From Dethiosulfovibrio faecalis (lineage in GTDB: Bacteria > Synergistota > Synergistia > Synergistales > Dethiosulfovibrionaceae): DNA of 64,000 nt. Positions within the stretch are counted from its first letter, which is position 1. Every line of letters starts with the position of its first letter. Below the pieces are notes generated by a model. It was not told where the DNA came from and made no database searches. It worked only from the letters and a program-made list of their open reading frames with translations. Both the position numbers and the translations under genes were made by a program. The stretch covers positions 62,001 through 126,000 of the forward strand of contig NZ_JAKGUE010000002.1 of the NCBI RefSeq assembly GCF_021568795.1, given 5' to 3'. This document shows, in pieces, positions 1-9,284 of this stretch.

Positions 1-1
1 T

Positions 2-142
2 GGACCGGTTCTGGAGATAGCTCTCAACTTCGATATCCCTGTGTCCTTTCTGACCGTAGGTCAGAATGTCCCCAACGACATAGAGGTTGCCTCTCCCGAT
101 AGGCTTGTGGATATGGCATTAGGCGGTGAATACGGTGATTGA
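2..142 (+). CDS. flhF: FlhF, C-terminal fragment (flagellar SRP-type GTPase)
   Basis: Only the last 46 codons are present, entering from the left edge and ending in TGA. The reading includes the segment SFLTVGQNVPNDIEVA, which matches the closing G5-like 'tdGQ.vPeDi..a' region of SRP-family GTPases. FlhF acts at the cell pole with FlhG to set flagellum position and number. The identity rests on this short motif plus the directly following flhG, the usual partner. The two genes overlap by 17 nt, implying translational coupling. Confidence 0.8.
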   Translation, partial: GPVLEIALNFDIPVSFLTVGQNVPNDIEVASPDRLVDMALGGEYGD

Positions 143-1061
143 TCGCAGAGCTTCTATGGCGGATCAAGCCTCCGACCTGAGACGTATGGTGGCCTCCATA
201 TCGGAGGATAAAAGGACCAACAGTTCCGGATTTCTCCGTTCCATCGCGGTTGTCGGAGGTAAGGGCGGCGTAGGTAAGAGCAATATTTCCGTCAACCTGG
301 CTCTGGCTTTGGGGGAGATGGGCCATAAGGTGGCGCTCCTGGACGGAGATCTCGGCTTGGCTAACGTAGATATTCTAATGGGTATCCAGGCTCCATATAA
401 TTTGATCCACCTAGTAAGAGGTGAGAGATCCCTCGACGAAATTCTGTACGATGTCGGGGACGGAGTCTCCGTAATACCGGGAGGCACCGGTATAGAGGAA
501 TTGGCCAATATGGACGAATCGGCTCAGTCGTCTCTGATAAACGCCTTGGCGGATCTGGAGTCACTTGCCGAGATTATGGTGGTGGACACCGGTGCGGGTA
601 TCCATAGAAACATGATCTCCTTCGCCCTTTCTGCCGATACGGTTATACTTGTTACTACGCCAGAGCCCACGTCCATAAGAGACGCATATGGGCTTCTCAA
701 GTCTCTGGTGTTCGGTACTGTTGGAAAGCTGGACGTCCGAGTGCTGGTCAATATGGTTTCCTCCGAGGAGGAAGCCCGATCTGTGGCTGGACGTATGCGT
801 TTTGCCGCCAGCCAGTTTCTTAGGGTAGACCTCGGCTACTCTGGGTATGTCTTGACCGATAATAGTCTGTCCGATTCGGTAAGGGCCAGAAAGCCTTTGA
901 TTAGATTTGCTCCTCGTTCGGACGCATCCAGATGTTTTCGCAGGATAGCCAGGACCCTTATATCCGAAGGCGGCGAAGAAAACTCAGTCGATCTGGGGCG
1001 AGGGGTTAAGTCCCTGTTCTTCAAGCTTGCCAGAAGCCTCGGGGTCGACCGGAATAGATAG
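126..1061 (+). CDS. flhG: FlhG / MinD-family flagellar number-control ATPase
   Basis: The 311-residue product carries a deviant Walker A motif (GGKGGVGKS, residues about 44-52) and a switch region with VVDTGAG near residues 151-157. It also has the DGDLGLANVD signature of the FlhG/YlxH branch of ParA/MinD ATPases. Members bind the membrane as ATP dimers and restrain flagellar number with FlhF. The start is GTG at 126, inside the flhF reading frame; an in-frame ATG at 156 is an alternative. A PilZ gene and the che genes follow closely, so this is one motility operon. Confidence 0.9.
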   Translation: MNTVIDRRASMADQASDLRRMVASISEDKRTNSSGFLRSIAVVGGKGGVGKSNISVNLALALGEMGHKVALLDGDLGLANVDILMGIQAPYNLIHLVRGERSLDEILYDVGDGVSVIPGGTGIEELANMDESAQSSLINALADLESLAEIMVVDTGAGIHRNMISFALSADTVILVTTPEPTSIRDAYGLLKSLVFGTVGKLDVRVLVNMVSSEEEARSVAGRMRFAASQFLRVDLGYSGYVLTDNSLSDSVRARKPLIRFAPRSDASRCFRRIARTLISEGGEENSVDLGRGVKSLFFKLARSLGVDRNR

Positions 1062-1071
1062 GGGGTAGAGC

Positions 1072-1749
1072 ATGGAAGCGACGACCCTTTTAAACAAAGA
1101 TCCTCAACTGATAGGTTCCAAAGTTGGCATCTCTATAGTGGCGGGGCTCTATAAAGGGGAATATCCATCACGCCTGGAGGACGGAGAAGGAGACGTATGG
1201 AAGCTCTCTCATCCGTTCCTCGGGGGGGGGCTTCTGCCTATGTTCCGTGGTGTGGAGCTGAAGCTTTCTCTGAGTTCCGATAAAAGCGTCTACAACGTAA
1301 CGGGTTCCGTTCTGGGTACGGTTCGGGAGGGGGCCGTCGTTATGTTGGTGGTGAAGGTTTTCGGCGAGGTCGATAAACTTCAGAGACGTCGTTTCGTAAG
1401 GGTCCCCTGTATGCTGAACGTCGAGGTAGCTCCTCTCGGTTTTTTCTTGGACAGCCATCATGGATGGCTCGACGGTATCGCCAAGGACGTCAGTCTAGGT
1501 GGCGTTAGGCTTGCGTTGAAGGGGAACTGTTCCTCTTCCTTCAGGGATATGTCCAGATTTATACTGAAATTCCCTTTAGATGATGTAGTGTCCTATCTCT
1601 CCTGTCGGCTAGTCGTGGTACGATATATAGAAGAACATGACGTTACCGAGTTGGCCCTGGCCTTCGATTTTCTTCCGGCTATTCTGGAGAAATCCTTGGG
1701 CCGTTTTATTCGGAAGAAAGAGCTGGCGTCTAAGGGGGATGGACGCTGA
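1072..1749 (+). CDS. PilZ-domain protein, YcgR-like (c-di-GMP receptor)
   Basis: The 225-residue protein has an N-terminal YcgR/PilZN-type beta domain and a C-terminal PilZ domain. The PilZ hallmarks are visible: the arginine-rich QRRRFVRVP motif at about residue 104 and the downstream DVSLGGVRL motif, which together bind cyclic di-GMP. In the YcgR family the protein slows or biases the flagellar motor when c-di-GMP is high. Its place between flhG and cheB supports a motility role. The ATG at 1072 follows a GGGGGTAG-like ribosome site. The exact partner (motor stator or MotA) cannot be judged from sequence. Confidence 0.82.
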   Translation: MEATTLLNKDPQLIGSKVGISIVAGLYKGEYPSRLEDGEGDVWKLSHPFLGGGLLPMFRGVELKLSLSSDKSVYNVTGSVLGTVREGAVVMLVVKVFGEVDKLQRRRFVRVPCMLNVEVAPLGFFLDSHHGWLDGIAKDVSLGGVRLALKGNCSSSFRDMSRFILKFPLDDVVSYLSCRLVVVRYIEEHDVTELALAFDFLPAILEKSLGRFIRKKELASKGDGR

Positions 1750-1767
1750 CGAGGGGAGGGTGGTCCG

Positions 1768-2844
1768 GTGAAAGGCATAAAAGTCCTGGTAGTGGACGAT
1801 TCCTCTTTCATGAGGAAAGTTCTAGGGGATATTTTGGAGGAAACACCGGGTATAACCGTGATAGCCAAGGCTAGAGATGGCGTGGATGCGCTTGATAAGA
1901 TAGATCGAGACAGACCCGACGTGGTTACTCTCGACGTGGAGATGCCGAGAAAGAACGGACTGGAGACCTTAAAGGAGATCATGGATCGTTTCCCTACTCC
2001 GGTCATAATGGTGAGTAGCCTGACCAAAGAGGGAGCTTCTATAACCATGCAGGCCCTTGCCCTGGGTGCTGTCGATTTTGTGGCGAAGCCGTCCGGGACA
2101 ATCTCTCTGGACATGAGGGACGTTGGAGAAGAGCTCAAACAAAAGGTCTTGGGGGCGGCCTTCGCCAGATCTGCCGTCCCAGGCAAGCCCTTTTTGAAAA
2201 AAACGGTACCTCCAGTGTCCTCTCTGAAGCGCCAGGCCACCGTAAAACCTCCGGTTCCTGGGATACATCCGGAACTCGTGTGCATAGCCTCTTCAACGGG
2301 AGGACCTCAGGCTCTTCAACGGTTGTTGACCGCTTTGCCCTCGGATTTTCCTCTTCCCATAATAGTGGCTCAGCACATGCCCAGAGGTTTTACCGCCTCC
2401 TTTGCTACCAGGTTGAACGATCTTTCCAGCATAGACGTGGTCGAGGGACAGGAGGGGACCATCCTAAGGCCCGGTCTGGCGGTCATAGCTCCTGGCGGTT
2501 ATCATATGATTCTAAAGGGAGGAAGCGGTAGCCTGTCTCTCGGTCTGTCCGACGCCCCTCCCGTATTGTCGGTAAAACCGTCGGCCAACGTGATGTTTCT
2601 CAGCGTGGCCGAAATCCTCGGAGGAAACGTAGTTGCTGTCATCCTAACAGGAATGGGTATAGACGGTACAGATGGAGCTCAGACCCTATCGTCCATGGGA
2701 GCATACGTTTTTGGAGAATCTCCGGAAACCTGCGTGGTTTACGGTATGCCCAGGGCGGCTATGGAAGCAGGCGTGGTCAACGAACAGCTGCCGTTGCATA
2801 AAATAGCGCCAGCCTTGGACCGCTTCGTGAGAGAAAATCGATAG
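1768..2844 (+). CDS. cheB: CheB chemoreceptor methylesterase / glutamine deamidase
   Basis: A receiver domain comes first (residues 1-~125; acidic pair D10/D11, phospho-acceptor D56 in LDVEMP, K108). After a proline-rich linker comes the methylesterase domain (~165-358). The catalytic triad is visible as S176 in ASSTGG, H203 in AQHMP and D299 in GMGIDG. The enzyme removes methyl groups from, and deamidates, chemoreceptors when phosphorylated by CheA, giving adaptation. It starts with GTG at 1768 behind GAGGGTGG. cheA follows 15 nt later. No CheR methyltransferase gene is in the window. Confidence 0.95.
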   Translation: MKGIKVLVVDDSSFMRKVLGDILEETPGITVIAKARDGVDALDKIDRDRPDVVTLDVEMPRKNGLETLKEIMDRFPTPVIMVSSLTKEGASITMQALALGAVDFVAKPSGTISLDMRDVGEELKQKVLGAAFARSAVPGKPFLKKTVPPVSSLKRQATVKPPVPGIHPELVCIASSTGGPQALQRLLTALPSDFPLPIIVAQHMPRGFTASFATRLNDLSSIDVVEGQEGTILRPGLAVIAPGGYHMILKGGSGSLSLGLSDAPPVLSVKPSANVMFLSVAEILGGNVVAVILTGMGIDGTDGAQTLSSMGAYVFGESPETCVVYGMPRAAMEAGVVNEQLPLHKIAPALDRFVRENR

Positions 2845-2859
2845 AGGAGATGATAGGAC

Positions 2860-4875
2860 ATGTCTACCGATATGAGCCAGTACCTGGGAGCCTACCTCGA
2901 CGAGGCGACCGATAACCTCCAGCAACTTAATGAGCTTATATTGGCGGTTGAGCAGGACCGTCGCAGTCGCGACACGATAGACGAGATATTCAGAACGGCT
3001 CACACGCTTAAGGGGATGTCCGCTACGATGGGTTTTAAGCATATGGCCGAGCTTACCCATGCGTTGGAGGACCGTTTCTCCAAGGTCCGAAGCGGCGACG
3101 AGGATCTAACCGACGACGATATAGACCATCTTTTCCAGAGCCTCGATCTGATGCAGTCCATGGTGGATGCTATCAGGGACGGAGGAACCGATCAGGATAC
3201 CGACATATCCGCCTTGGTAGCTCAGCTGAGGGAGGAAAACGTAGATTCCGCTTCATCGGTAGAAAAAGGTGCGGAGGAAGCGGAGCTTTCTGATCAGGAA
3301 AAGGAATGGCTTGTAGATGCGACCAAGATGGGGCTGGCCGTCTACAAGGTTAAAGTGGTCCTGGATCAAGAGTGTCTTCTGAAAGCCGCCAGGGCATATA
3401 TGGTGGTAAGTCGCCTTGAGGAGATGGGAGAGATCGTAAAATGCGATCCCTCCGTTGACGATCTGGAAAAGGAGCAGTTCGATCACTCTTTCATCGTGTA
3501 TATAGGAACCAAGGACGAAGCAGACGTCGTTAAAAATGCGGTGATGTCCGTCAGCGAAGTGGTCGAAACCGAGGTTCTGTCCTGGGAGGTGGAGAAAGGA
3601 GAAGTATCCAAGGAGGTCGCGGTCTCGGAGGAAAAATCCGCTAAGGTTACCGCAGCTTCTCCCAAAGCTAAGCAGACGGACGAAGCTCTTAAAACTACGA
3701 AGGCTCCGAAGGCCAAGAAAACGTCTCAGACCGTGAGGGTGGACATAGGCCGTCTGGACAGTCTCATGAATCTGGTCGGCGAGCTGGTGATCGGAAAAGC
3801 CCGTATAGAACGTTTGGTTCTCGAGTCCAAGCTGAGGGAGTTCGACGAGCCCCTTTCTCAGCTGGGTAGGATCTCCGGTGACATCCAGGAGCTTGTTACC
3901 AAGCTTCGTATGGTTCCGGTCTCCTTCATCTTCGATCGTTTCCCCAGGCTCATAAGGGATATATCCAAGAATCTCGGCAAAGACGTCGAACTCGTAATAG
4001 AGGGACAGGAAACGGAGTTGGATCGAACCGTAATCGACGAGATAGGCGATCCCATGGTCCACCTCATAAGAAACTCCGTCGATCACGGCGTTGAGACCCC
4101 GGAGATTAGAAAGGCCGCCGGTAAGCCCGCTCAGGGAACCATCCGCATCGCTGCCTACCAGGAGGGCAACAGCGTCATAATAGAGGTGTCCGACGACGGA
4201 AAAGGAATAGATCCCGTGGCGGTCGGCAAAAAAGCGGTGGAACGTGGTATGGTCACGGAAGAGGCGTTGGCGGAGATGTCCGATGACGAGATAATCCAGT
4301 ACGTCTTTCTTCCTGGATTCAGCATGGCCAAAGAGGTTACCGATCTCTCAGGAAGAGGGGTCGGCATGGACGCGGTCAAACGCAAGGTCGAGGCCCTGGG
4401 AGGCCAGTTCGAGATCCGCTCGAAGGTCGGAGAGGGCACCAACGTCTACATAAGACTCCCCCTCACCTTGGCCATAGTCCTGGCATTGTTGGTCCGGGTC
4501 GGAGACGAGATCTACGCCATACCTCTGGAAAACGTGGACGAGACCATTCTGGTCCGCGAAGATGACATGAAGAGAATGCATGGACGTCCCGTCACCCTAT
4601 TGAGAGGAGAGGTCCTTACTCTGGGGGATCTGGCGTCAACTCTTGATGCGATAAGGGATGACGAGGAGAGAAACGAGTACCCCGTAGTGGTGGTCAGGGC
4701 CGGCAGAAACAGGATCGGCTTTGTTGTGGACGCCCTGGTTGGACAGCAGGAAATAGTGATCAAATCGCTTGGGAGGCTTTTGTCGAAGATAAAGGGAATA
4801 GCCGGAGCCACCATCTTGGGAGACGGCAACGTCGCTCTCATACTAGACGTGGCGTCCCTTAACGTACGGGCTTAG
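2860..4875 (+). CDS. cheA: CheA chemotaxis histidine kinase
   Basis: The 671-residue protein has the full CheA layout. The Hpt/P1 domain carries H48 in RTAHTLKG. A CheY/CheB-binding P2-like region lies around 145-235, followed by a Lys/Ala-rich linker (~245-290). The P3 dimerisation helices come next, then a P4 ATPase with N-box HLIRNSVDHG, G1 DDGKGID and G2 GRGVGMD, and a C-terminal CheW-like P5 domain. It phosphorylates CheB here and an unlinked CheY to control flagellar rotation. A good ribosome site (GAGGAGA) precedes the ATG. Confidence 0.96.
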   Translation: MSTDMSQYLGAYLDEATDNLQQLNELILAVEQDRRSRDTIDEIFRTAHTLKGMSATMGFKHMAELTHALEDRFSKVRSGDEDLTDDDIDHLFQSLDLMQSMVDAIRDGGTDQDTDISALVAQLREENVDSASSVEKGAEEAELSDQEKEWLVDATKMGLAVYKVKVVLDQECLLKAARAYMVVSRLEEMGEIVKCDPSVDDLEKEQFDHSFIVYIGTKDEADVVKNAVMSVSEVVETEVLSWEVEKGEVSKEVAVSEEKSAKVTAASPKAKQTDEALKTTKAPKAKKTSQTVRVDIGRLDSLMNLVGELVIGKARIERLVLESKLREFDEPLSQLGRISGDIQELVTKLRMVPVSFIFDRFPRLIRDISKNLGKDVELVIEGQETELDRTVIDEIGDPMVHLIRNSVDHGVETPEIRKAAGKPAQGTIRIAAYQEGNSVIIEVSDDGKGIDPVAVGKKAVERGMVTEEALAEMSDDEIIQYVFLPGFSMAKEVTDLSGRGVGMDAVKRKVEALGGQFEIRSKVGEGTNVYIRLPLTLAIVLALLVRVGDEIYAIPLENVDETILVREDDMKRMHGRPVTLLRGEVLTLGDLASTLDAIRDDEERNEYPVVVVRAGRNRIGFVVDALVGQQEIVIKSLGRLLSKIKGIAGATILGDGNVALILDVASLNVRA

Positions 4876-4890
4876 GAGTAGATAGGGACG

Positions 4891-5517
4891 ATGGAGTATA
4901 ACGATTTCAGTCCGTTGCATCTTGATGCCATTAGAGAAGTGGTAAATATAGGGGCGGGAAACGCCGCGACTGCTTTATCCGAGATGTTGGGTAAACCGGT
5001 CGACATGGGAGTTCCCGACGTAGAGCTCGTGTCGATTTACGAGGTGTCCGAACATTTCGGCCCCCCCGAGGATTTCGTTGCCGCCGTCTACACTCATGGA
5101 GAGGGAACCTTCCCATGTAATCTCATCTTTATACAGGACGAGGAGGCCGCCCAGGGGATGGTGGATGCCATGTTCATTTCTAGGATGAACACGGATGGAA
5201 GAGACTTCCCCCCGGAGATGAGAGACAGCGCCCTCAGCGAGCTCGGAAACATAATCCTGAGTTCCTTTCTGAACGCGGTCAACCGGATGATAGGATCTGA
5301 GTCGATCTCGATCTCGGTGCCAGGAGTCGCCCATGATATGCTGGGGGCCATACTGGAGTTCGTCGCCTCCATCTTTGCCCAGTCCGGTGAACTGGCTCTC
5401 CTGGTTAACACGACCTTGAAGCTGGACCAAGAGGGGACGGACATCAAGGGGAACATAATGATGGTTCCAGATCCCGGCGCTCTCGAGATCCTTCTCTCCA
5501 AACTGGGGGTGCTTTGA
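4891..5517 (+). CDS. cheC: CheC, CheY-P phosphatase
   Basis: At 208 residues this is the usual CheC length. Two copies of the family's active-site helix (acidic residue then Asn) are visible, one near the N-terminus (REVVNIGAGNAATAL) and one mid-protein (SELGNIILSSFLNAV). Each is followed by the conserved Pro-containing strand. CheC dephosphorylates CheY-P and binds CheD. Its stop overlaps the start of cheD, matching the known CheC-CheD functional pair. Confidence 0.93.
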   Translation: MEYNDFSPLHLDAIREVVNIGAGNAATALSEMLGKPVDMGVPDVELVSIYEVSEHFGPPEDFVAAVYTHGEGTFPCNLIFIQDEEAAQGMVDAMFISRMNTDGRDFPPEMRDSALSELGNIILSSFLNAVNRMIGSESISISVPGVAHDMLGAILEFVASIFAQSGELALLVNTTLKLDQEGTDIKGNIMMVPDPGALEILLSKLGVL

Positions 5518-6005
5518 TGGAAAAAGGGCAACACGTCGGGATGGCCGACACGGTCCTTGTTAAACACCCCGGCAAACTAGTATCTCTCGGTCTCGGATCC
5601 TGTATCGGTCTGGTCCTCTACGATGAGACGGCTAAGGTGGCCGCCATGGCTCATATAATGTTGCCGGAGAGCAGAAAGGACAAGGAAAATCCGAAGCCGG
5701 GTAAGTTCGCCGATACAGCCGTTCCCACCCTCATCGACATGGTGTTGAGGGCCGGGGCCAAAAAAGAACGTCTGAAGGCCAAGATGGCTGGCGGATCTCA
5801 GATGTTCAACGTCCCGGGATCCAAGACTGGATTTCTGGCGGTGGGGACTAGAAACGCCGAGGAGACCGAGAAGAACCTTAAATCTGCGGGAATAAAACTT
5901 GTGGCCTCGGACACCGGAGGAAACAAAGGGCGAAGCGTAGAGTTCTCCACGGACGACTGGATATTGATCGTCAAGACCCTGGGCACAGGCAAGCAGGGGA
6001 TATAA
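5517..6005 (+). CDS. cheD: CheD chemoreceptor glutamine deamidase
   Basis: The 162-residue protein contains the CheD catalytic Cys in LGSCIGL and the His in AMAHIMLP. It deamidates receptor glutamines and stimulates CheC phosphatase. I start it at ATG 5517, which overlaps the cheC stop; a TTG one codon upstream (5514) is also in frame. The gene ends the che set. cheW, cheY and cheR are absent from this stretch. Confidence 0.93.
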   Translation: MEKGQHVGMADTVLVKHPGKLVSLGLGSCIGLVLYDETAKVAAMAHIMLPESRKDKENPKPGKFADTAVPTLIDMVLRAGAKKERLKAKMAGGSQMFNVPGSKTGFLAVGTRNAEETEKNLKSAGIKLVASDTGGNKGRSVEFSTDDWILIVKTLGTGKQGI

Positions 6006-6064
6006 TATAGTCTCATACCGAGCTTGGCTTATCTTTCGGTGGATTTCGAGAGGGGGATACTTCT

Positions 6065-6811
6065 ATGCCGCCATCCAAAGAGGACGAGGCCCTGTGGCAG
6101 AGATATCGGTTGAATCCCTCCGAGAAGGACGAGATAGTAAGCCGCTATATTCCTCTCGTCAAGTACGTAGTGGCACGGATGACCGTTACTCCCCCACCTG
6201 GTTTGGACTATGAGGATCTCGTCAGTTTCGGGCTGATGGGGCTTTTGGACGCCATCGATAGGTTCGAGATAGAGAGAGGCTTTTCTTTCCAGACCTTCGC
6301 TGTTCCCAGGATAAGGGGAGCTATACTGGATGAACTGAGAAAATGTGATTGGTTTTCCAGAACCGGCAGGGAAAAACTACAACGTCTGGAGAGGGCCACA
6401 GAGCGGCTTATGATTCAGGGGATAGCTCCCGACGACGAATCTCTCAAGAAGGAGATGGACGTAGACGATAAGACCTACAGGGAGATGCTCAGCCTGGCGT
6501 CAAGGGGGTACGTGGTCTCCCTGGACGAGGTAATGTCCCTGGATGAAGGAGACGTTCAGAAAGGGGATCTGCTCTCCGATACCGGGGCCTCTGCTCAGGA
6601 AGTTCTGGAGAATCGCGAGGATATCGACCGAGTAACCAAGGCCTTGCATCGTCTTTCCGAGAGAGAACGTTTGGTGCTTTCCATGTACTATCTGGAGGAA
6701 ATGACCCTTAAGGAGATAGGGCTTGTCCTCGGTGTCACCGAGTCGAGGGTCTCTCAGATACACGGAAAGGCCATCGTCTCCTTAAAGGCTAGACTTTCGG
6801 TTCACAGCTGA
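6065..6811 (+). CDS. fliA: FliA/WhiG-type flagellar sigma factor (sigma-28)
   Basis: The 248-residue protein is a group 3 sigma-70 factor with all expected blocks. Region 2 (YIPLVKYVVARM through RIRGAILDELR) comes first, then region 3 around residues 115-150, and region 4 with the helix-turn-helix TLKEIGLVLGVTESRVSQIH. The family directs late flagellar and chemotaxis promoters. Its place after cheD and before a FapA protein is the arrangement seen in Gram-positive-type motility operons. The ATG follows GAGAGGGGG. No FlgM anti-sigma gene is visible nearby. Confidence 0.92.
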   Translation: MPPSKEDEALWQRYRLNPSEKDEIVSRYIPLVKYVVARMTVTPPPGLDYEDLVSFGLMGLLDAIDRFEIERGFSFQTFAVPRIRGAILDELRKCDWFSRTGREKLQRLERATERLMIQGIAPDDESLKKEMDVDDKTYREMLSLASRGYVVSLDEVMSLDEGDVQKGDLLSDTGASAQEVLENREDIDRVTKALHRLSERERLVLSMYYLEEMTLKEIGLVLGVTESRVSQIHGKAIVSLKARLSVHS

Positions 6812-6849
6812 TTTGAAGGTCCGTCCACGATTCGATATGGAGGTGTACG

Positions 6850-8430
6850 ATGTCTGAGCGACTCACGATAGAGAAAAACGAAGAAGGGGTTTATCTCTCG
6901 GTCGAAGAAGGGGTCTCCCTAGCCGATGTGTTGAACTTCTTGACCAGAGAGAAGATTTCCAACTTCGAAGCTGAAGCGGTGGAAAAGGCCCTGGAGACCC
7001 CGGGCAATAAGACCAGAATCGCTCAAGGAGAGGCCAGAAAAGATGCCAAGGTAAAGGTAGAGATATCCAGAGACTCGATGGTCGCCAGAATCGCAGTAGA
7101 GCCTCCCGAGGGAGATGCTCCTTGGCCCAGTGTGTCTGACCTCAAGAAGGCCCTGGAGACTAAAAACGTCATTTACGGAATAGACGAACCGGCTCTACAT
7201 ACGATAATCGACGGGCATCTCTCGGACCAATGGGTTGACGTTGCCCGAGGTGATCCTGCAATCGACGGTCGTAACGCCGAGGTCGAGTATGTCGTGGAGT
7301 TCGGAAGCAGTCGTCCTTTAGGAACCAACGAGGGAGGAAAGGTGGATCTCAAGGAACTTTCCTCCGTCACTATAGTCCATAAGGATCAGGTATTGGCTAC
7401 CCGTATACCTCAGACCGATGGACAAAACGGTATCAACGTATTAGGAAAGACGGTAAAGGCCAAAAACGGCAAAGACCGTAAACTTCCGGCGGGGCAGGGG
7501 ACCAGGTCATCGGAAGACGGCACCACCCTTTATGCGGATCAGGATGGACACCTGGTCTTCAGAGGCAGCGTTCTGGATGTTTTGCCGGTGTATGTCGTTC
7601 CGGGCGACGTGGATTACAGCGTGGGGAACGTCCATTTCATAGGTTCCGTAGACGTAAAAGGTGCCGTCAGGGACGGATTCGAGATAAAGACCTCCGGGAA
7701 TGTCTCAATCGGAGGCGTTGTCGAGGGAGCGGTCATAGAGAACGACGGGGATCTGGAAATCAAAATAGGGGTTTCCGGAGGGAACAAAGGGCACATTCGA
7801 AGCGGGGGGTCACTTTCTGCTGGCTATATAGACAAGGCGACCATCCATGTGGACGAGAACCTGCAGGTCAAGGACGCCATTATGCACAGCGACGTATCGG
7901 CTGGTAAATCCGTTATCGCTGGGAACAGAGGAGGCAAGGGGCAGATCGTAGGTGGCAAGGTCCAGGCCGGTATAGCAGTTAGCTGTGTTAATCTGGGCAG
8001 CCAGATGGGAACGAAGACCGAGGTTCATGTGGGAGTTCCTCCCGAGTTGGCCAATCGAAAGAGCGAGCTGATCTCCCTCATAGAGGAAAACAGGGATAAG
8101 CTAAATCAAATAGATACCAACATAGCTTTCTTGAAAAAAATAGAAAAGGCCGGAAAACTGGATACGGAGAAAAGAACCATCATGCTCAAGCTCACCAAGG
8201 GCAGTTTTCAACTACGTTCCTTGATAGATGGTTGGACCAAGGAACAGGAGGAAGTTGAACTAAAGATAGAGAGAAGCAGATCCGATCCGAAAGTAAACGT
8301 CAAGGAGACCTGCTATCCCGGTGTCTCCGTAACGATGAGGGGAATAACCTATCTCGTGAGGGAAGAGATGCGGTTTATTACCTTCCGATACGACGACGGA
8401 GAGTTGAAGCCCTTACCCTATGACCCTTAA
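6850..8430 (+). CDS. FapA / DUF342 polymerisation-type protein
   Basis: The 526-residue protein matches the FapA (DUF342) family: a mixed N-terminal domain, then a right-handed beta-helix-like central part rich in Gly and short repeats (for example VDVKGAVRDGFEIKTSGNVSIGG, about residues 275-297), then a coiled coil (~400-460). Family members are linked to polar or flagellar assembly, but their biochemistry is poorly defined. It sits 38 nt after the flagellar sigma gene with GGAGGT at the start, so it is probably co-transcribed with motility genes. Confidence 0.82.
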   Translation: MSERLTIEKNEEGVYLSVEEGVSLADVLNFLTREKISNFEAEAVEKALETPGNKTRIAQGEARKDAKVKVEISRDSMVARIAVEPPEGDAPWPSVSDLKKALETKNVIYGIDEPALHTIIDGHLSDQWVDVARGDPAIDGRNAEVEYVVEFGSSRPLGTNEGGKVDLKELSSVTIVHKDQVLATRIPQTDGQNGINVLGKTVKAKNGKDRKLPAGQGTRSSEDGTTLYADQDGHLVFRGSVLDVLPVYVVPGDVDYSVGNVHFIGSVDVKGAVRDGFEIKTSGNVSIGGVVEGAVIENDGDLEIKIGVSGGNKGHIRSGGSLSAGYIDKATIHVDENLQVKDAIMHSDVSAGKSVIAGNRGGKGQIVGGKVQAGIAVSCVNLGSQMGTKTEVHVGVPPELANRKSELISLIEENRDKLNQIDTNIAFLKKIEKAGKLDTEKRTIMLKLTKGSFQLRSLIDGWTKEQEEVELKIERSRSDPKVNVKETCYPGVSVTMRGITYLVREEMRFITFRYDDGELKPLPYDP

Positions 8431-8457
8431 ATAGGTCGAAGGAGGTCGTATGTCGAG

Positions 8458-8757
8458 ATGATACATCCTATAGACCATCAACTTTCTTTCTGGAAGATGG
8501 AGCAGAACGCCCAGAGCCATAAGGACCCGTCGTCATCGGCCCAACAGGCCCTTCAATCCGAGGCGGCGGCGGAGGAAGCCGAGCATAAAAATATTTCCGT
8601 CCAATCCGGAGATGAGTCGGCCGAATCCCAGCGTCCCGGGGTCGGTGACAGAGACGCCGGAAAGAACGGAAGGCGCGGTGGCGGAGGAAAAAGAGGATCC
8701 CAAGACGACGAAGGGGACGAAACGGAAAAAAGCGAGGGATTCGAATTCTATGCCTGA
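8458..8757 (+). CDS. Small hydrophilic protein of unknown function
   Basis: The 99-residue product opens with MIHPIDHQLSFWKMEQ and continues with a low-complexity, charged tail rich in Glu, Gly, Arg and Ser. I do not recognise it. The start is decided by GGAGGT at 8441-8446: an ATG at 8450 runs into a stop after three codons, so ATG 8458 is used. It overlaps the next gene by 8 nt. The tail's composition gives an open frame in two phases, so support is mainly the ribosome site, the gene spacing and the ordered N-terminus. Confidence 0.6.
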   Translation: MIHPIDHQLSFWKMEQNAQSHKDPSSSAQQALQSEAAAEEAEHKNISVQSGDESAESQRPGVGDRDAGKNGRRGGGGKRGSQDDEGDETEKSEGFEFYA

Positions 8758-9280
8758 TAGGTCCAGCATAGGCTACGTCAGAGTAGAGGCGGACGGTGAC
8801 GTCTTCAGAGGAGCTCTCCTGGTGGTGGACGACAGGGGGATACCCTTGGATTTCAGGTACACCGATCCGGTCTCGCCTACCAAACTGGAGAGAGTTCTGT
8901 ACGGCGAGGCGTTGGACGTATATATCCAGGAGGACGTCATCCTGGGAAGTCTTATCGAAGCAGTGGAGGAAAAGCCCGATATATGGGTATGTGAGGACCG
9001 CCGAGTTCTCATCCCCCTAGTTCGTATGTCCAAGTCTTTGTCCGCATCGATCGATTCCACCTCCAGAGCTCCCTTGGATACTCCCGGTGCGACGGCCCCT
9101 CTTCCGGAGGAGAACACATTTTTGGTGCAGACCGATTTAATGGGACCTCCTTATCGAGTGACAGTTGAAAAAGCTGAGGTTCTGGATAGGGTAGTCTCTC
9201 TTCTGGTTAACCTGTCCTCGACGATGGAGCTTCTGGAGCCCTTCAATCGGATATCGAAGGCAGTTGAAGCACTGGACTGA
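8750..9280 (+). CDS. Conserved-looking cytoplasmic protein, function unknown
   Basis: The 176-residue product starts at ATG 8750, overlapping the previous gene. There is no signal peptide or membrane segment. The first half is beta-strand-like (IGYVRVEADGDVFRGALLVVDD) and the C-terminus is predicted helical, ending with a Leu/Val heptad-like stretch near residues 145-170. I cannot assign a family. Position between FapA and an S1-domain gene suggests it belongs to the tail of the motility operon. Confidence 0.6.
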   Translation: MPDRSSIGYVRVEADGDVFRGALLVVDDRGIPLDFRYTDPVSPTKLERVLYGEALDVYIQEDVILGSLIEAVEEKPDIWVCEDRRVLIPLVRMSKSLSASIDSTSRAPLDTPGATAPLPEENTFLVQTDLMGPPYRVTVEKAEVLDRVVSLLVNLSSTMELLEPFNRISKAVEALD

Positions 9281-9284
9281 TAAA